Part shown: in pieces, positions 54,617 through 63,975 of the stretch
Layout of the letters: each line of letters starts with the position of its first letter
How positions within the stretch are numbered: position 1 is the stretch's first letter
Origin: Bacteroidota bacterium
GTDB taxonomy: Bacteria; Bacteroidota; Bacteroidia; Chitinophagales; Chitinophagaceae
Direction: 5' to 3'
Assembly (NCBI GenBank): GCA_023422835.1
Contig: JAFAGI010000012.1
Span: forward strand, 434,001-498,000
DNA length: 64,000 bases
Program-made: the position numbers and the translations under genes
The notes under the pieces: model-generated
Databases searched by the model: none
What the model was told of the DNA's origin: nothing
The model's input: the letters and a program-made list of their open reading frames with translations, nothing else

Positions 54617-55186
54617 TTAGCCTTCTTTTACTCTTTCCACGTATTCACCCGTTTTGGTGTTTACGCGGATAAGTTCTCCTTCGTTTACAAATAAGGGAAC
54701 CTGAACGGCGGCGCCGGTTTCGAGTGTAGCCGGCTTAAGCGCTCTTGTAGCGGTATCGCCTCTGAGGCCGGGCTCGCAATAGGTAACCTGCAATACAATT
54801 TTTTCGGGAAGTTCTGCACCAATGGCCTGTTCTGTTTCTGTGTTGATGAAAACAAAAACTTCACAACCGTCTTTCAGGAATTGCGGTGCGTCTATCATTT
54901 CTTCAGACAAGGTGATCTGCTCAAATGTTTCGTTATTCATTACGTTGTAGCCTGCCTCGTCTTTGTATAAATACTGGTAAGTGTGTTTTTCAACGCGCAC
55001 GGGATAGATATTTTCTCCACTGTTCCAGGTTTTTTCAATGGAACGGTTGGTGTCCACACCTTTTAATTTTGCCCATACTTTTGCGGCTGCTCTTGCTGTT
55101 TTGTTTTCTCCGAATTCTACTACAGAATATAAGTTGTTGTCAAGTTTAAGAATCATTCCACGACTGATGTCGGAAGTGGTTGCCAT
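54617..55186 (-). CDS. efp: Elongation factor P
   Basis: A 189-residue EF-P with the usual three beta-barrel domains (LRGDTATRALKPATLETGAAVQVP in domain III). It rescues ribosomes stalled at polyproline stretches. In the tip loop of domain I the sequence is ENKTARAAAKVWAKLK, with Arg at position 32 where E. coli has a modified lysine. Pseudomonas-type EF-P (NKSGRNAAVV) has the same arginine, rhamnosylated by EarP. Whether this protein is modified is unknown. It leads the efp-accB-accC run, a common Bacteroidota arrangement. Confidence 0.95.
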   Translation of the reverse strand: MATTSDISRGMILKLDNNLYSVVEFGENKTARAAAKVWAKLKGVDTNRSIEKTWNSGENIYPVRVEKHTYQYLYKDEAGYNVMNNETFEQITLSEEMIDAPQFLKDGCEVFVFINTETEQAIGAELPEKIVLQVTYCEPGLRGDTATRALKPATLETGAAVQVPLFVNEGELIRVNTKTGEYVERVKEG

Positions 55187-55205
55187 AATGTTATATTTAT
55201 TTCGG

Positions 55206-55213
55206 CAAAAATA
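55206..55213 (-). promoter_or_regulatory. Possible efp promoter -7 element
   Basis: TATTTTTG on the minus strand (55213-55206) fits TAnnTTTG and lies 19 bases upstream of efp. The -33 box is not clear. Confidence 0.4.
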
Positions 55214-55362
55214 CTATTTCAAACCAAAAAATAACGTTTTTATGCAGAAATCATTCAATTATGAAGGTAAAGCTATAATTAGCTGCTGATTTGTCGCAGG
55301 TTCATTAATAATGGCTACATCCGTTATTTCAGGAATAAAATGCCGAATTACGGTAAAATATG

Positions 55363-55370
55363 TAATTTTG
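55363..55370 (+). promoter_or_regulatory. Possible manC promoter -7 element
   Basis: TAATTTTG fits TAnnTTTG and lies 37 bases before the manC start. No clear -33 box. Confidence 0.45.
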
Positions 55371-55407
55371 GCCTTTAATAATTCTTCGAATATACTCCTA
55401 GCAGATA

Positions 55408-56490
55408 ATGAACAGCAATCACTATGTCCTGATATTGGCTGGCGGTGCGGGCACCAGGTTATGGCCTAAAAGTAAATGCGGATTGCCCAAGCAATTTCTT
55501 GATATTTTAAACGTGGGCAAAACGTTGATGCAAATCACTTACGAACGGTACATATCATTTATTCCCAAAGAGAATATTTATATAATCACTCACAAGGACT
55601 TTGAACAGATCGTACACGAGCAGGTTCCCGGCATCGCACCAGAAAATATACTGATTGAGCCCAGCGGCAAGAATACGGCTTCCTCCGTATTGTATGGCGC
55701 CATGAAACTCTACGGCAGAAACCCGAGCGCCAACCTGATCATCAGCCCGGCAGACCAACTGATACTGGAACAAAAAACTTTTGAAGAAGAGATAACACGC
55801 GGGCTCGACTTTACAGACCAGATCAAAGCATTGGTAACCGTAGGGGTAAAGCCCACCTACCCCAACACAAATTACGGCTACATTCAGCATGCACATGTAG
55901 ATGCTGTGCCGGGTATTTATAAAGTAAAAACCTTTACCGAAAAACCAAACCTGGAGATTGCCCAGGCATTCCTCGACAGCGGCGACTTTCTCTGGAACTC
56001 GGGTATCTTTATCTGGAGAGCTAAAAATATTTTAGACAATTTTGAAAAGCACCTGCCGGAAGTTTACGAGGTCTTTGATGCAGAAAAAGACAAACTGAAT
56101 ACTCCGGAAGAACGCAATGCCATCAACCGCATTTACCCTTTCTGCATAGTGATGTCTATCGACAATTTTATCCTGGAAAAATTGCAGAATGTGTATGTGA
56201 TACCTTCCACATTCGGATGGACAGACATCGGCACCTGGAGCAGTGTATACGAAACCCTTGAAAAAGACTACCTGGGCAATGCCGTGGTGGGCGATAAAAC
56301 CATCATCATTGATGCCACACAATGCATGATCAGCACAGACAACAACAAGCTGGTAGTGCTTCAGGGTGTGGATGACCTCATCATTATCGACACCAAAGAT
56401 TCGCTGCTGATCTGCAAGAAAAATAAAGAGAACGAGCTGAAAGATTATGTAGCCGAAGTGAAGCGCAACTATGATGATGAGTTCCTGTAA
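55408..56490 (+). CDS. manC: Mannose-1-phosphate guanylyltransferase
   Basis: A 360-residue nucleotidyltransferase. AGGAGTRLWPKSKCGLPKQF (from residue 11) is the GTP-binding signature, and VKTFTEKPNLEIAQAFL is the sugar-phosphate motif. WNSGIFIWRA and FGWTDIGTW are conserved further on. It makes GDP-mannose for LPS, capsule or glycoprotein. It lacks the C-terminal phosphomannose isomerase domain found in bifunctional enzymes. Convergent with mltG across a 37-base gap. Confidence 0.94.
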   Translation: MNSNHYVLILAGGAGTRLWPKSKCGLPKQFLDILNVGKTLMQITYERYISFIPKENIYIITHKDFEQIVHEQVPGIAPENILIEPSGKNTASSVLYGAMKLYGRNPSANLIISPADQLILEQKTFEEEITRGLDFTDQIKALVTVGVKPTYPNTNYGYIQHAHVDAVPGIYKVKTFTEKPNLEIAQAFLDSGDFLWNSGIFIWRAKNILDNFEKHLPEVYEVFDAEKDKLNTPEERNAINRIYPFCIVMSIDNFILEKLQNVYVIPSTFGWTDIGTWSSVYETLEKDYLGNAVVGDKTIIIDATQCMISTDNNKLVVLQGVDDLIIIDTKDSLLICKKNKENELKDYVAEVKRNYDDEFL

Positions 56491-56527
56491 GCCCTTTTTG
56501 CAGAAGTGCTGGTATAGCTAGTATAAC

Positions 56528-57562
56528 TTATCGTTTAATATGCTGCTCGTCCAGCGCTTTGCGGTATTTTTCTGCGAAAGCCAGGTGATCGTTGTAATTG
56601 GTAGTAAATACATGGTAGCCGCTGAAGTCGTCCTTAGCTACAAAGAACAGATAATTGGTAGCCGGTACGGGCAGCATAGCATCAATGGTAGCGGCAGATG
56701 GCGTACATATGGGGCCGGGCGGCAATCCGCTGTTGACATACGTGTTGTACGGCGATTGCACTTTCAGGTCTTCATTCAAAATTCTCCTCAGGTCAAACCG
56801 GCGCAAAGCAAACTTCACGGTAGGATCGGCTCCCAGCCTCATGCCGCGGCGCATCCTGTTCAGGTACACACTGGCAATATTCCCTTTCTCATCGTCCTTA
56901 GCGGATTCTTCTTCCACGATAGAAGCCAGTATATAAAATTGCCTCTTTGTAAGGCCAGACTGAGCCACTTTATCAAGCCTGTTATCAGCAACCCAGAAGG
57001 AATCGGATTTTTGTTTAAAATGCTCCAGTATTTTCCTGGTATCACTTTTATAGTGTATGGAAAAATCATCTGGGATGATGAGTGTAAAAACCGTATGCGT
57101 ATCCACACCTAACGGCGCCAGCGAATCCAGGCTGGTAAGGAACTTATAGGCAGTAGCTGAGTCTGTAAGAAACCTTCTTCCGATGATGGACGAAAGGCCC
57201 TCCTTGGTTTGCAGTTTCTTAATGGTAAAATCTACTTGGTTGGATTGCTGGTTGTTTTTTAATGTCTGCATGATCTCCCAACCGGTTGCGCCTTTTTTAA
57301 TTTCAAATCTTCCCGGCGTTACGTTGCCCCACACATTCAGCAGGTCTGCGATGCGGAAAAAGCGGTCTTCATTCTGCAGCAGCTGGCCTTCCCTGATCTG
57401 CTTTTTGATCTCTTCTTTTGCATTGCCCTCTTCGCGGTTAAATACATACCTGGCCTCTGCATCAAATTTAGTTATGCTCTTGTTTAAAGCATTGTTTAAG
57501 CGGTAGCCTGTAAACAACAGTACACCTGAAATAATAATCCAAACCAGCCTAGACCTTTTCAT
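56528..57562 (-). CDS. mltG: Endolytic murein transglycosylase
   Basis: A 344-residue YceG/MltG protein. An N-terminal membrane helix (LVWIIISGVLLFTGYRL) is followed by a LysM-like region and the catalytic domain. The active-site glutamate lies in LASIVEEESAKDDEKGNIASVYLNR and the substrate-binding motif in GMRLGADPTVKFAL and NTYVNSGLPPGPICTP. It cuts nascent glycan strands at the inner membrane and so ends peptidoglycan elongation. Nothing unusual. Confidence 0.95.
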   Translation of the reverse strand: MKRSRLVWIIISGVLLFTGYRLNNALNKSITKFDAEARYVFNREEGNAKEEIKKQIREGQLLQNEDRFFRIADLLNVWGNVTPGRFEIKKGATGWEIMQTLKNNQQSNQVDFTIKKLQTKEGLSSIIGRRFLTDSATAYKFLTSLDSLAPLGVDTHTVFTLIIPDDFSIHYKSDTRKILEHFKQKSDSFWVADNRLDKVAQSGLTKRQFYILASIVEEESAKDDEKGNIASVYLNRMRRGMRLGADPTVKFALRRFDLRRILNEDLKVQSPYNTYVNSGLPPGPICTPSAATIDAMLPVPATNYLFFVAKDDFSGYHVFTTNYNDHLAFAEKYRKALDEQHIKR

Positions 57563-57656
57563 CTGTGATAATTTTCTGATTTACACCTACCGGTAGTGCC
57601 GGCAGGTAAAACCTGCGCTAAAGTAATAAAGTTTTTGATTAATGAAAATAACTACT

Positions 57657-58396
57657 TCAATCCTCTTTGATTTTTAATATTTCATAATGCACGTCCATGC
57701 CGCCATTAAAATCAATTCCCTGCATGATCAGGCAAGCACTATTACTTTGCGAGATAAAAAAACTGATGTGCCCCACGCCGTTTTTATCTTTGATCACATG
57801 TGGCGCCCAATAAACGGTAGATCGGAAATCGGGTTATGTACTTTCTTCTTCCAGTGTATATTTTGGATTGTAAGATTGTTAACCTACAACCGGCACCAAT
57901 GGTTTATATAAATAAACACTGGGAGTTTTTCAGCATGGTTAAGATTGAAATTCTGTCTTTCTGTAAGTTAATTTCTTTTATCACGGCTTTCCATTCTTTT
58001 GCTAAAAGGTCTACAATTTTTAAAAGGCTTTCAAAGAAAAGCGAGTCGCCGAAATTTCTCAAATAACTAGTGTATGCGCGCAGCACATATGCTCCCTGTT
58101 TAAAATTATTATCGTCGAGAAAAATATTTCCGAAGAAGGTACCTTAAAACATTGCAGGCTCAAACGCTTCACAACTTCCCTGTTATCATTAATGAGCTCC
58201 ACATACGCGATCCTGCTGCTGTCATTGGGCTTGTTGATCGGCGGTAAAAATATATCCTTTAACCATAAGGTTTTTCACGCGAGTGATATGTATTGAGGCT
58301 ATCGGTCAGTTGAATTTTCTTTGTAAAAAGATCTGACTGGCCGAAGGAGAAATAAAAAGGAAAAACAAGAAAACAGAAAAGGAATAGTTTATTCAT
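57657..58396 (-). pseudogene. Decayed MG2/TonB-plug-type outer-envelope protein gene
   Basis: Translation in several frames gives a continuous match to the large Bacteroidota proteins with an MG2 domain and a TonB-plug. The ATG at 58396 gives the signal (MNKLFLFCFLVFPFYFSFGQ), then SDLFTKKIQLTDSLNTYHSR; after a frameshift LKDIFLPPINKPNDSSRIAY, VELINDNREVVKRLSLQ; after another GNIFLDDNNFKQGAYVLRAY, TSYLRNFGDSLFFES. At the other end STVYWAPHVIKDKNGVGHIS, FFISQSNSACLIMQGIDFNG and a stop at 57657 match the usual C-terminus. Roughly two-thirds of a normal gene is missing in the middle. It is a relic, not expressed as a working protein. Confidence 0.75.
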
Positions 58397-58446
58397 TTCA
58401 TTAAATTTCCTTATTCCTCAAATTTATATCATATCATTATAAAAAA

Positions 58447-58475
58447 ATAATCCTGTCCGCAATGAACAGGATTAT
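58447..58475 (-). terminator. Terminator of the secG transcript
   Basis: ATAATCCTGT (58447-58456) pairs with ACAGGATTAT (58466-58475); on the minus strand it is followed by TTTTTTT. Confidence 0.8.
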
Positions 58476-58495
58476 CAAAATATTTTAAGCTCTAT

Positions 58496-58885
58496 TTAAT
58501 TGCCGGTGTCTGCCGCTGCGGGAGCCGCTTGCTGTGCAGGCGCTGCCTGTTGTGCGGGCGCGTTGAACGGGGCCGTTGTGCCGGGAGCCGGTGTTGCAGG
58601 AGCCTGTGCAGGCGCATTTGTATTTACTTTGTCAATAAGCGTTTTATTGCTGTTGCCGCTGCCTGTAAGCAGGTAAGTAGAGGCAATGCAGATAAGGCCT
58701 ATGAGCCCAGCAAATATCCATGTGCCTTTTTCCATGATATCATTGGTTTGTTTTACACCCATGATCTGGTTGCTCATGCCGCCTATATTGCCTGTAAGCC
58801 CGCCGCCTTTAGGGTTTTGGATCAGGATAATAAAGCCCAAGATTACAGAGGCTACAAACAATAATACAAATATTAATACTGCCAT
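58496..58885 (-). CDS. secG: Preprotein translocase subunit SecG
   Basis: A 129-residue SecG. Two membrane helices (FVLLFVASVILGFIILIQNPKGGGL and WIFAGLIGLICIASTYLLTG) with the conserved QNPKGGGL loop. It assists SecYEG-mediated export. The last 50 residues are an unusual Ala/Pro/Gln-rich tail (APAQAPATPAPG and AQQAAPAQQAAPAAAD), longer than the usual SecG. It is last in the run EBP-lptE-TPR-secG, only 1 base from the preceding gene. Confidence 0.93.
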   Translation of the reverse strand: MAVLIFVLLFVASVILGFIILIQNPKGGGLTGNIGGMSNQIMGVKQTNDIMEKGTWIFAGLIGLICIASTYLLTGSGNSNKTLIDKVNTNAPAQAPATPAPGTTAPFNAPAQQAAPAQQAAPAAADTGN

Positions 58886-58886
58886 T

Positions 58887-59591
58887 TTATGATTTATTTT
58901 CTTTTAAAAACGCTATTTTGGACGCAAAGTAAATTGATTTTTCGGGATTTGACAAACTTAATTTTTTATATATATCTATGGCCTGCTGTTTCTTGCCTTG
59001 CAGCAACAACACTTCGGCCATGGGCTCCGTAAAAACTTCGCTGTTTTCAAGTGAATGCAGGGCCTGCAATGCTGCGGCCTTCTCTTCAGATTCCGAAGTA
59101 TTGAACTGCGGCACGGCAGCATCCAGCTTTTTCATTTCTTTGAGCCAGTCGGTGAACTTTCTTACTTTACGGCCCAGCTTGGTTTCGCTATCATCTGCTT
59201 CAATACCTTGGTGCTTGAAATAATCGGTTTTAAACAAGGGTTCGGCGCCGGTAAATAATTTTTCCTCACCTGTCATAGGTTTGTTGAAACCCGCCACCTG
59301 TTGAGACAACATCTGCGATAGCCGCGCTTCTACAAAAGCCTCTTCGGCAATTGGCTGGCTGGCTGTGTCTTTTGATTCAGCTTTAGAAAGCAATAAATCA
59401 TCTGCATTTAAAAGATAATTCAGCCAGATATGGTTGCTGAAATGCGCGCCTGCCCTTTGCAACATTACCTCCAGGTCTATTTCATCTGCTTCCCTGCACT
59501 TCCTGGCAAGCGCCAGCTGCGCCATAGAAAAATACGGGTATTTAGTAACGATCTGTCTCAATACATGTATATCTTTTTCCAGGATCTGCAT
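58887..59591 (-). CDS. TPR-like helical protein of the lptE-secG cluster
   Basis: A 234-residue helical protein. The N-terminus (LEKDIHVLRQIVTKYPYFSMAQLALARK) and the C-terminus (FTEPMAEVLLLQGKKQQAIDIYKKLSLSNPEKSIYFASKIAFL) look like TPR helices. It is a conserved hypothetical between lptE and secG in many Bacteroidota. Its function is unknown, and no signal peptide is present. It is 9 bases from lptE and 1 base from secG. Confidence 0.75.
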   Translation of the reverse strand: MQILEKDIHVLRQIVTKYPYFSMAQLALARKCREADEIDLEVMLQRAGAHFSNHIWLNYLLNADDLLLSKAESKDTASQPIAEEAFVEARLSQMLSQQVAGFNKPMTGEEKLFTGAEPLFKTDYFKHQGIEADDSETKLGRKVRKFTDWLKEMKKLDAAVPQFNTSESEEKAAALQALHSLENSEVFTEPMAEVLLLQGKKQQAIDIYKKLSLSNPEKSIYFASKIAFLKENKS

Positions 59592-59600
59592 GATGGGAAA

Positions 59601-60110
59601 TTACCAGTTTGAAAATATTTTATTGAAAATTTCGTCGCTTATTGTTTTTATCATTTCATCCATCAGGCGGGCTTCTGCCTGTGTGAAAGACTGGCTTGCA
59701 GGAAAATCAAAATCGCGCGTAATATCGTACTCCTTTACATCGTTTTTAAAATTATCATACAAAGTTATATGCATACCAACGCTGATGCGGTTGGTTGCAG
59801 CCTCATTTTGCGACACACCCGAAGTAGTAATCATGTAGTTGGTTATTTCCGAATCTACTACATAATCTGCGTTGGCATCCTCAATCCTTCTAAGTTTGGT
59901 TTGCTGTATCACTTTTTTGGTAAAGGCATCTGTAAGCTTGGGGCTTAGCTGCGGGTTGATGTACTGTGCGCGGTTCTGGATATAATTGATCTTGATGGTT
60001 TTTACTTCCGGCGGGATGCTCACATCACGGAAGGAGTAAATACCGCAGGACACCGTGCCAAGCGCAATCAGCGAAACAACCAACAACGAAGCAATAATTC
60101 TTGTGTTCAT
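59601..60110 (-). CDS. lptE: LptE-family LPS assembly lipoprotein
   Basis: A 169-residue lipoprotein with signal MNTRIIASLLVVSLIALGTV and lipobox LGTVSC (Cys22). SIPPEVKTIKINYIQNRAQYINPQLSPKLTDAFTKKV and LRRIEDANADYVVDSEITNY match the LptE family of Bacteroidota. It would plug and stabilise LptD in the outer membrane for LPS insertion. It starts 12 bases after the sigma-54 activator gene's stop. Confidence 0.9.
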   Translation of the reverse strand: MNTRIIASLLVVSLIALGTVSCGIYSFRDVSIPPEVKTIKINYIQNRAQYINPQLSPKLTDAFTKKVIQQTKLRRIEDANADYVVDSEITNYMITTSGVSQNEAATNRISVGMHITLYDNFKNDVKEYDITRDFDFPASQSFTQAEARLMDEMIKTISDEIFNKIFSNW

Positions 60111-60122
60111 GTAATAGTTCGG

Positions 60123-61376
60123 CTATAAATTTATGTCATATTCTTTTAACTTGCGGTACAAAGTCCGCTCACTGATGCCCAAGTCTGCCGCAGCATCCTT
60201 TCTTTTATTTTTATGTTTCTTCAGCGCTTTGACAATGAGCTCTTTTTCTTTCTCCATAATATTGAGGGTCTCTTCCACTTCTTCATGCTCGTTGATGCCA
60301 TTGGGCGAAAGTATGACCGGCTTGTTCACTTCTACAGGCAAGGCAGACACGTGGCTGTAAGGGTTTGCTACTGCGGGATCGTTGTAAATAGGCACTTCCG
60401 GAAAAATATTCTCATGCGCATATTCTGCTACCTGGCCTGCGATGGCCGGGTTTTGCACCAGATCGAGGAACATTTTTTTCAGCTCGTTTACATCTTTTTT
60501 CATATCGAAAAAAAGCTTGTACAATATTTCACGCTCGTTGGCAAACTCTCTACCGCTATTGCTTTGCTGCGATAGCACAGGCAAACGGCTGGTATTGTGC
60601 GGCTGGTATTTTTTCAGCTCTTCGGCATCAACCAGGTTTGATTTGCTTAAAACAGACAGCTGCTCTGCTACATTCTTCAGTTCTCGTACGTTGCCCGGCC
60701 AGGCATAGTTTACCAGCGCTTCCTTGGCAGCATCAGTCAGTTGAACAGGCGGAGTATTGTATTTCTCTGCAAAGTCTACCATAAACTTCCTGAAGAGCAA
60801 TAAGATATCTTCTTTCCGGTCTCTTAACGCCGAAACCCTTATAGGCACTGTATTCAGACGGTAGTAGAGATCTTCCCTGAACCTACCGTTTTGTGCAGCC
60901 TGGTACAGGTCTTTATTGGTAGCAGCTACCACACGCACATCTGTTTTGTGCACTTTGGTAGAGCCTACGCGAATATATTCACCTGACTCTAACACACGCA
61001 GCAGCCTTGCCTGTGTGCCTAATGGCATTTCACCGATTTCGTCTAAGAAAATGGTGCCGCCATTGACGGTTTCAAAATATCCCTTGCGGCTGTCTACAGC
61101 GCCCGTAAAAGCGCCCTTTTCATGGCCGAAAAGTTCACTGTCGATAGTGCCTTCGGGGATGGCGCCGCAGTTCACTGCCAGGAACGGGTTGTGCTTGCGG
61201 GGCGAAAGTTCGTGAATGATCTTGGAGAATACTTCTTTTCCCACCCCGCTTTCCCCGATGATCAGTACACTCAGATCAGTAGGCGCTACCTGCACAGCCA
61301 CGTCAAGTGCGTAGTTGAGCAATGGTGAATTGCCTACTATGTCAAACCTGTTTTTTATAGATTGTAAATCAGTCAT
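60123..61376 (-). CDS. Sigma-54-dependent transcriptional activator without receiver domain
   Basis: A 417-residue AAA+ activator. Walker A is GESGVGKE (about 41-48), the sigma-54 contact loop is GAFTGA in HEKGAFTGAVDSRKGYF, Walker B is GGTIFLDEIGEM, and the arginine fingers are in RFREDLYYRLN. A poorly conserved region (about 260-370) precedes a Fis-type helix-turn-helix (EKELIVKALKKHKNKRKDAAADLGISERTLYRKLKEYDI). There is no N-terminal receiver or sensory domain, so regulation must act by level or partner. It heads the lptE-TPR-secG run and may be expressed with envelope genes. Confidence 0.93.
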   Translation of the reverse strand: MTDLQSIKNRFDIVGNSPLLNYALDVAVQVAPTDLSVLIIGESGVGKEVFSKIIHELSPRKHNPFLAVNCGAIPEGTIDSELFGHEKGAFTGAVDSRKGYFETVNGGTIFLDEIGEMPLGTQARLLRVLESGEYIRVGSTKVHKTDVRVVAATNKDLYQAAQNGRFREDLYYRLNTVPIRVSALRDRKEDILLLFRKFMVDFAEKYNTPPVQLTDAAKEALVNYAWPGNVRELKNVAEQLSVLSKSNLVDAEELKKYQPHNTSRLPVLSQQSNSGREFANEREILYKLFFDMKKDVNELKKMFLDLVQNPAIAGQVAEYAHENIFPEVPIYNDPAVANPYSHVSALPVEVNKPVILSPNGINEHEEVEETLNIMEKEKELIVKALKKHKNKRKDAAADLGISERTLYRKLKEYDINL

Positions 61377-61420
61377 TCCGAATTGTCTTCTCTCCTTGCG
61401 GAGTTTAATTAGTGTCTTTA

Positions 61421-62860
61421 TTAAACATGGATCTGGTCAGCAACAAGCTGCCCGAAGAGCGTAGCCTGGTTGCAGGCATCAATTTTCACATGCACATAAT
61501 CTCCTTTTTTACAGGCATCATTTGTTTTAGGAAAAATAACCATCTTGTTCTGGGAACTTCTGCCTGCCCAGTGCGCATCGCTTTTCTTGCTGTTGCCTTC
61601 TATCAGAATTTCAAACGTCCTGCCTATATCTTTTTGATTGCTTTCCAAGGAAAGCTTGTTCTGCATTTCAATGATCTCCTGCAAACGCCTCTTCTTCACT
61701 TCTTCCGGCACATCATCAGCATAGCGGCGCTGCGCCAGGGTGCCCGGGCGTTCGCTGTAGAAAAACATGTAGCTGTAATCAAATTTACTATACTCCATCA
61801 CCGACAAAGTATCCCGGTGTTCTTCTTCTGTTTCAGTGCAGAACCCGGTAATAATGTCTGAGCTGATGGCGCAATCCGGCATGATGCGTTTTATCTGGTC
61901 TATTTTTCCCAAGTACCATTCGCGGGTATAAGTACGGTTCATCAGTTGCAATATCCTGGTATTGCCGCTTTGTACCGGCAGGTGGATATATTTACAGATG
62001 TTGTGGTATTTAGCCATGGTGAGCAGCACATCTTCCGTAATATCTTTAGGATGGGACGTACTGAAGCGTATGCGCATTTCGGGGCTTACCTGTGCCACCA
62101 TCTCCAGCAATCTGGCAAAGGTTACAGGCTCATCGCCGGTTCGTGCTGTGTAGTAATAGCTGTCTACATTCTGCCCTAGCAGTGTTATTTCTTTAAATCC
62201 CTGTGCATGCAATTGTTCCACTTCTTTCAGGATGGATTGCGCATCGCGGCTTCTTTCGCGTCCGCGGGTAAACGGCACTACGCAGAAAGTACACATGTTG
62301 TTGCATCCGCGCATAATGGAAACAAATGCGGAAATACCATTGCTGTCAAGCCTTACCGGGGAAATGTCAGCGTAAGTTTCTTCCCTGCTAAGCAATACAT
62401 TCACAGCTTTTTGTCCGCCACCTGCCTCTTCCACCAGCACCGGCAATGTCCTGTAAGCATCGGGGCCCACAACAATATCTACCAGCTTTTCATCTTCCAG
62501 CAGTTTTGTCTTCAGCCGCTCGGCCATGCACCCCAACACGCCAATAAGCAAACCGGGCTTTGACTGTTTCAGCTTCCTGAATTCAGTAAGTCTTTTTCGT
62601 ACGGTCTGCTCTGCTTTCTCGCGGATGGAACAGGTATTGATAAGGATCAGGTCTGCATCTTCAGTATTCCGGGTGGCGCCGAAGCCCTCACCGTTTAGGA
62701 TGGAAGCAACTATTTCACTGTCGCTAAAGTTCATGGCACAGCCGTAGCTTTCTATATAAAAACTTTTTCTGTATTGATTAGCGTCGTTTTTAAAAGGTGC
62801 ATAGGCCTCTCCCTGTCTCTCGTCAACAATCACTTTAGAAGGTATTTCTGTAAAGCTCAT
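61421..62860 (-). CDS. miaB: tRNA-2-methylthio-N6-dimethylallyladenosine synthase
   Basis: A 479-residue MiaB from ATG at 62860 ([19 protein letters not shown]). Starting at 62911 would add 17 residues without conservation. The N-terminal UPF0004 domain has the three cluster cysteines ([27 protein letters not shown]); the radical SAM core has [14 protein letters not shown]; the C-terminal TRAM domain follows. It adds a methylthio group to A37 of tRNAs reading UNN codons. It lies 44 bases upstream of the sigma-54 activator gene. Confidence 0.95.
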   Translation of the reverse strand: MSFTEIPSKVIVDERQGEAYAPFKNDANQYRKSFYIESYGCAMNFSDSEIVASILNGEGFGATRNTEDADLILINTCSIREKAEQTVRKRLTEFRKLKQSKPGLLIGVLGCMAERLKTKLLEDEKLVDIVVGPDAYRTLPVLVEEAGGGQKAVNVLLSREETYADISPVRLDSNGISAFVSIMRGCNNMCTFCVVPFTRGRERSRDAQSILKEVEQLHAQGFKEITLLGQNVDSYYYTARTGDEPVTFARLLEMVAQVSPEMRIRFSTSHPKDITEDVLLTMAKYHNICKYIHLPVQSGNTRILQLMNRTYTREWYLGKIDQIKRIMPDCAISSDIITGFCTETEEEHRDTLSVMEYSKFDYSYMFFYSERPGTLAQRRYADDVPEEVKKRRLQEIIEMQNKLSLESNQKDIGRTFEILIEGNSKKSDAHWAGRSSQNKMVIFPKTNDACKKGDYVHVKIDACNQATLFGQLVADQIHV

Positions 62861-62985
62861 GTAATTCTGGATTAAACTGCAAAAATACATACTTTTTAGG
62901 TAAAATGACATATTGACAGACGATTAACATCTTTTTATTTCTCAATAAGCTACCTTTGTCTTTCATTGATATTTAGTTACTTCTA

Positions 62986-63975
62986 ATGCCGCTAATGAAT
63001 TTTCTTCGTTATTTCATATTTATCTTGGTCGTGTTTTCTTCTATGCCCGCAACTTACGCTCAAAGAAGGGACGAAATTAAAACCCTGCCCTCTGAGATAT
63101 TTAAAAAAGTGCGTAAAGACAGCCGCGATACCGTGGACTGGAAATGGAAATACGGAGGCAACAACAATATTAACCTTGGGCAAACTTCACTGAGGAACTG
63201 GGCAAGTGGTGGGGAAAAATTTACACTGACCATTTCCTCTTTTCAAAACGCATTTATTTATTATCGCAAAGAGAAGCACACGTGGGACAATAATGTAGAT
63301 ATGAATTTCGGTTACATACAAACCACCAGCCAGGGCGCCAGGAAAAATGATGATCGTTTTAATTTCACTTCCAAGTATGGCCTACAGGCAGACAGCAGCA
63401 AAAAACTTTTTTTCTCTGCACTCTACGATTTACGAACCCAGCTTTTTGACGGCCGTAAATATTTTAAGAAAGACAGCAGCGAGCTGACCTCCACTTTTTT
63501 CTCGCCATCCTATCAGTTATTTTCTTTGGGAATGGATTACAAGCCCAATGAACATCTTTCTGTATTTGTATCCCCGATCACTTCCAGGTTTACAGCAGTG
63601 CCCAACCGGGAGATAGCCATTAAAGGATTGTACCTGGAGAAAGGCATACGCTTCAAAGCATCCCCCGGCGCCTTTGCATCCATCAACTATGCGAAAAACA
63701 ACATCATTAAAAATGTGAATTACCGCAGCAGGCTGGATATGTTCTCTGATTACACCAATCACCCCGAAAACGTAGACATACTAATGAACAACCTGCTTAC
63801 TTTCAGGATCAATAAATTTATTTCTGCCACCTACAGCCTGGACCTTATTTATGATGATGATATAAGGGTATTCGGCCCCGAAGAAAAAAGCCCGGCATTG
63901 CAGGTAAAAAGCCTCATAGGCATTGGATTTTCCTTTCCTTACAAAAACGGCTACGTAGCTCAGAAGAAAGGATAA
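62986..63975 (+). CDS. DUF3078 domain-containing exported protein
   Basis: A 329-residue protein with a signal peptide (MPLMNFLRYFIFILVVFSS; ATG at 62995 is an equal alternative). WKWKYGGNNNINLGQTSLRNWASGGEKFTLT is characteristic of DUF3078, a family restricted to Bacteroidota and predicted to form an outer-membrane beta-barrel. Alternating aromatic strands run through to the end. The function is unknown. Divergent from miaB. Confidence 0.88.
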   Translation: MPLMNFLRYFIFILVVFSSMPATYAQRRDEIKTLPSEIFKKVRKDSRDTVDWKWKYGGNNNINLGQTSLRNWASGGEKFTLTISSFQNAFIYYRKEKHTWDNNVDMNFGYIQTTSQGARKNDDRFNFTSKYGLQADSSKKLFFSALYDLRTQLFDGRKYFKKDSSELTSTFFSPSYQLFSLGMDYKPNEHLSVFVSPITSRFTAVPNREIAIKGLYLEKGIRFKASPGAFASINYAKNNIIKNVNYRSRLDMFSDYTNHPENVDILMNNLLTFRINKFISATYSLDLIYDDDIRVFGPEEKSPALQVKSLIGIGFSFPYKNGYVAQKKG

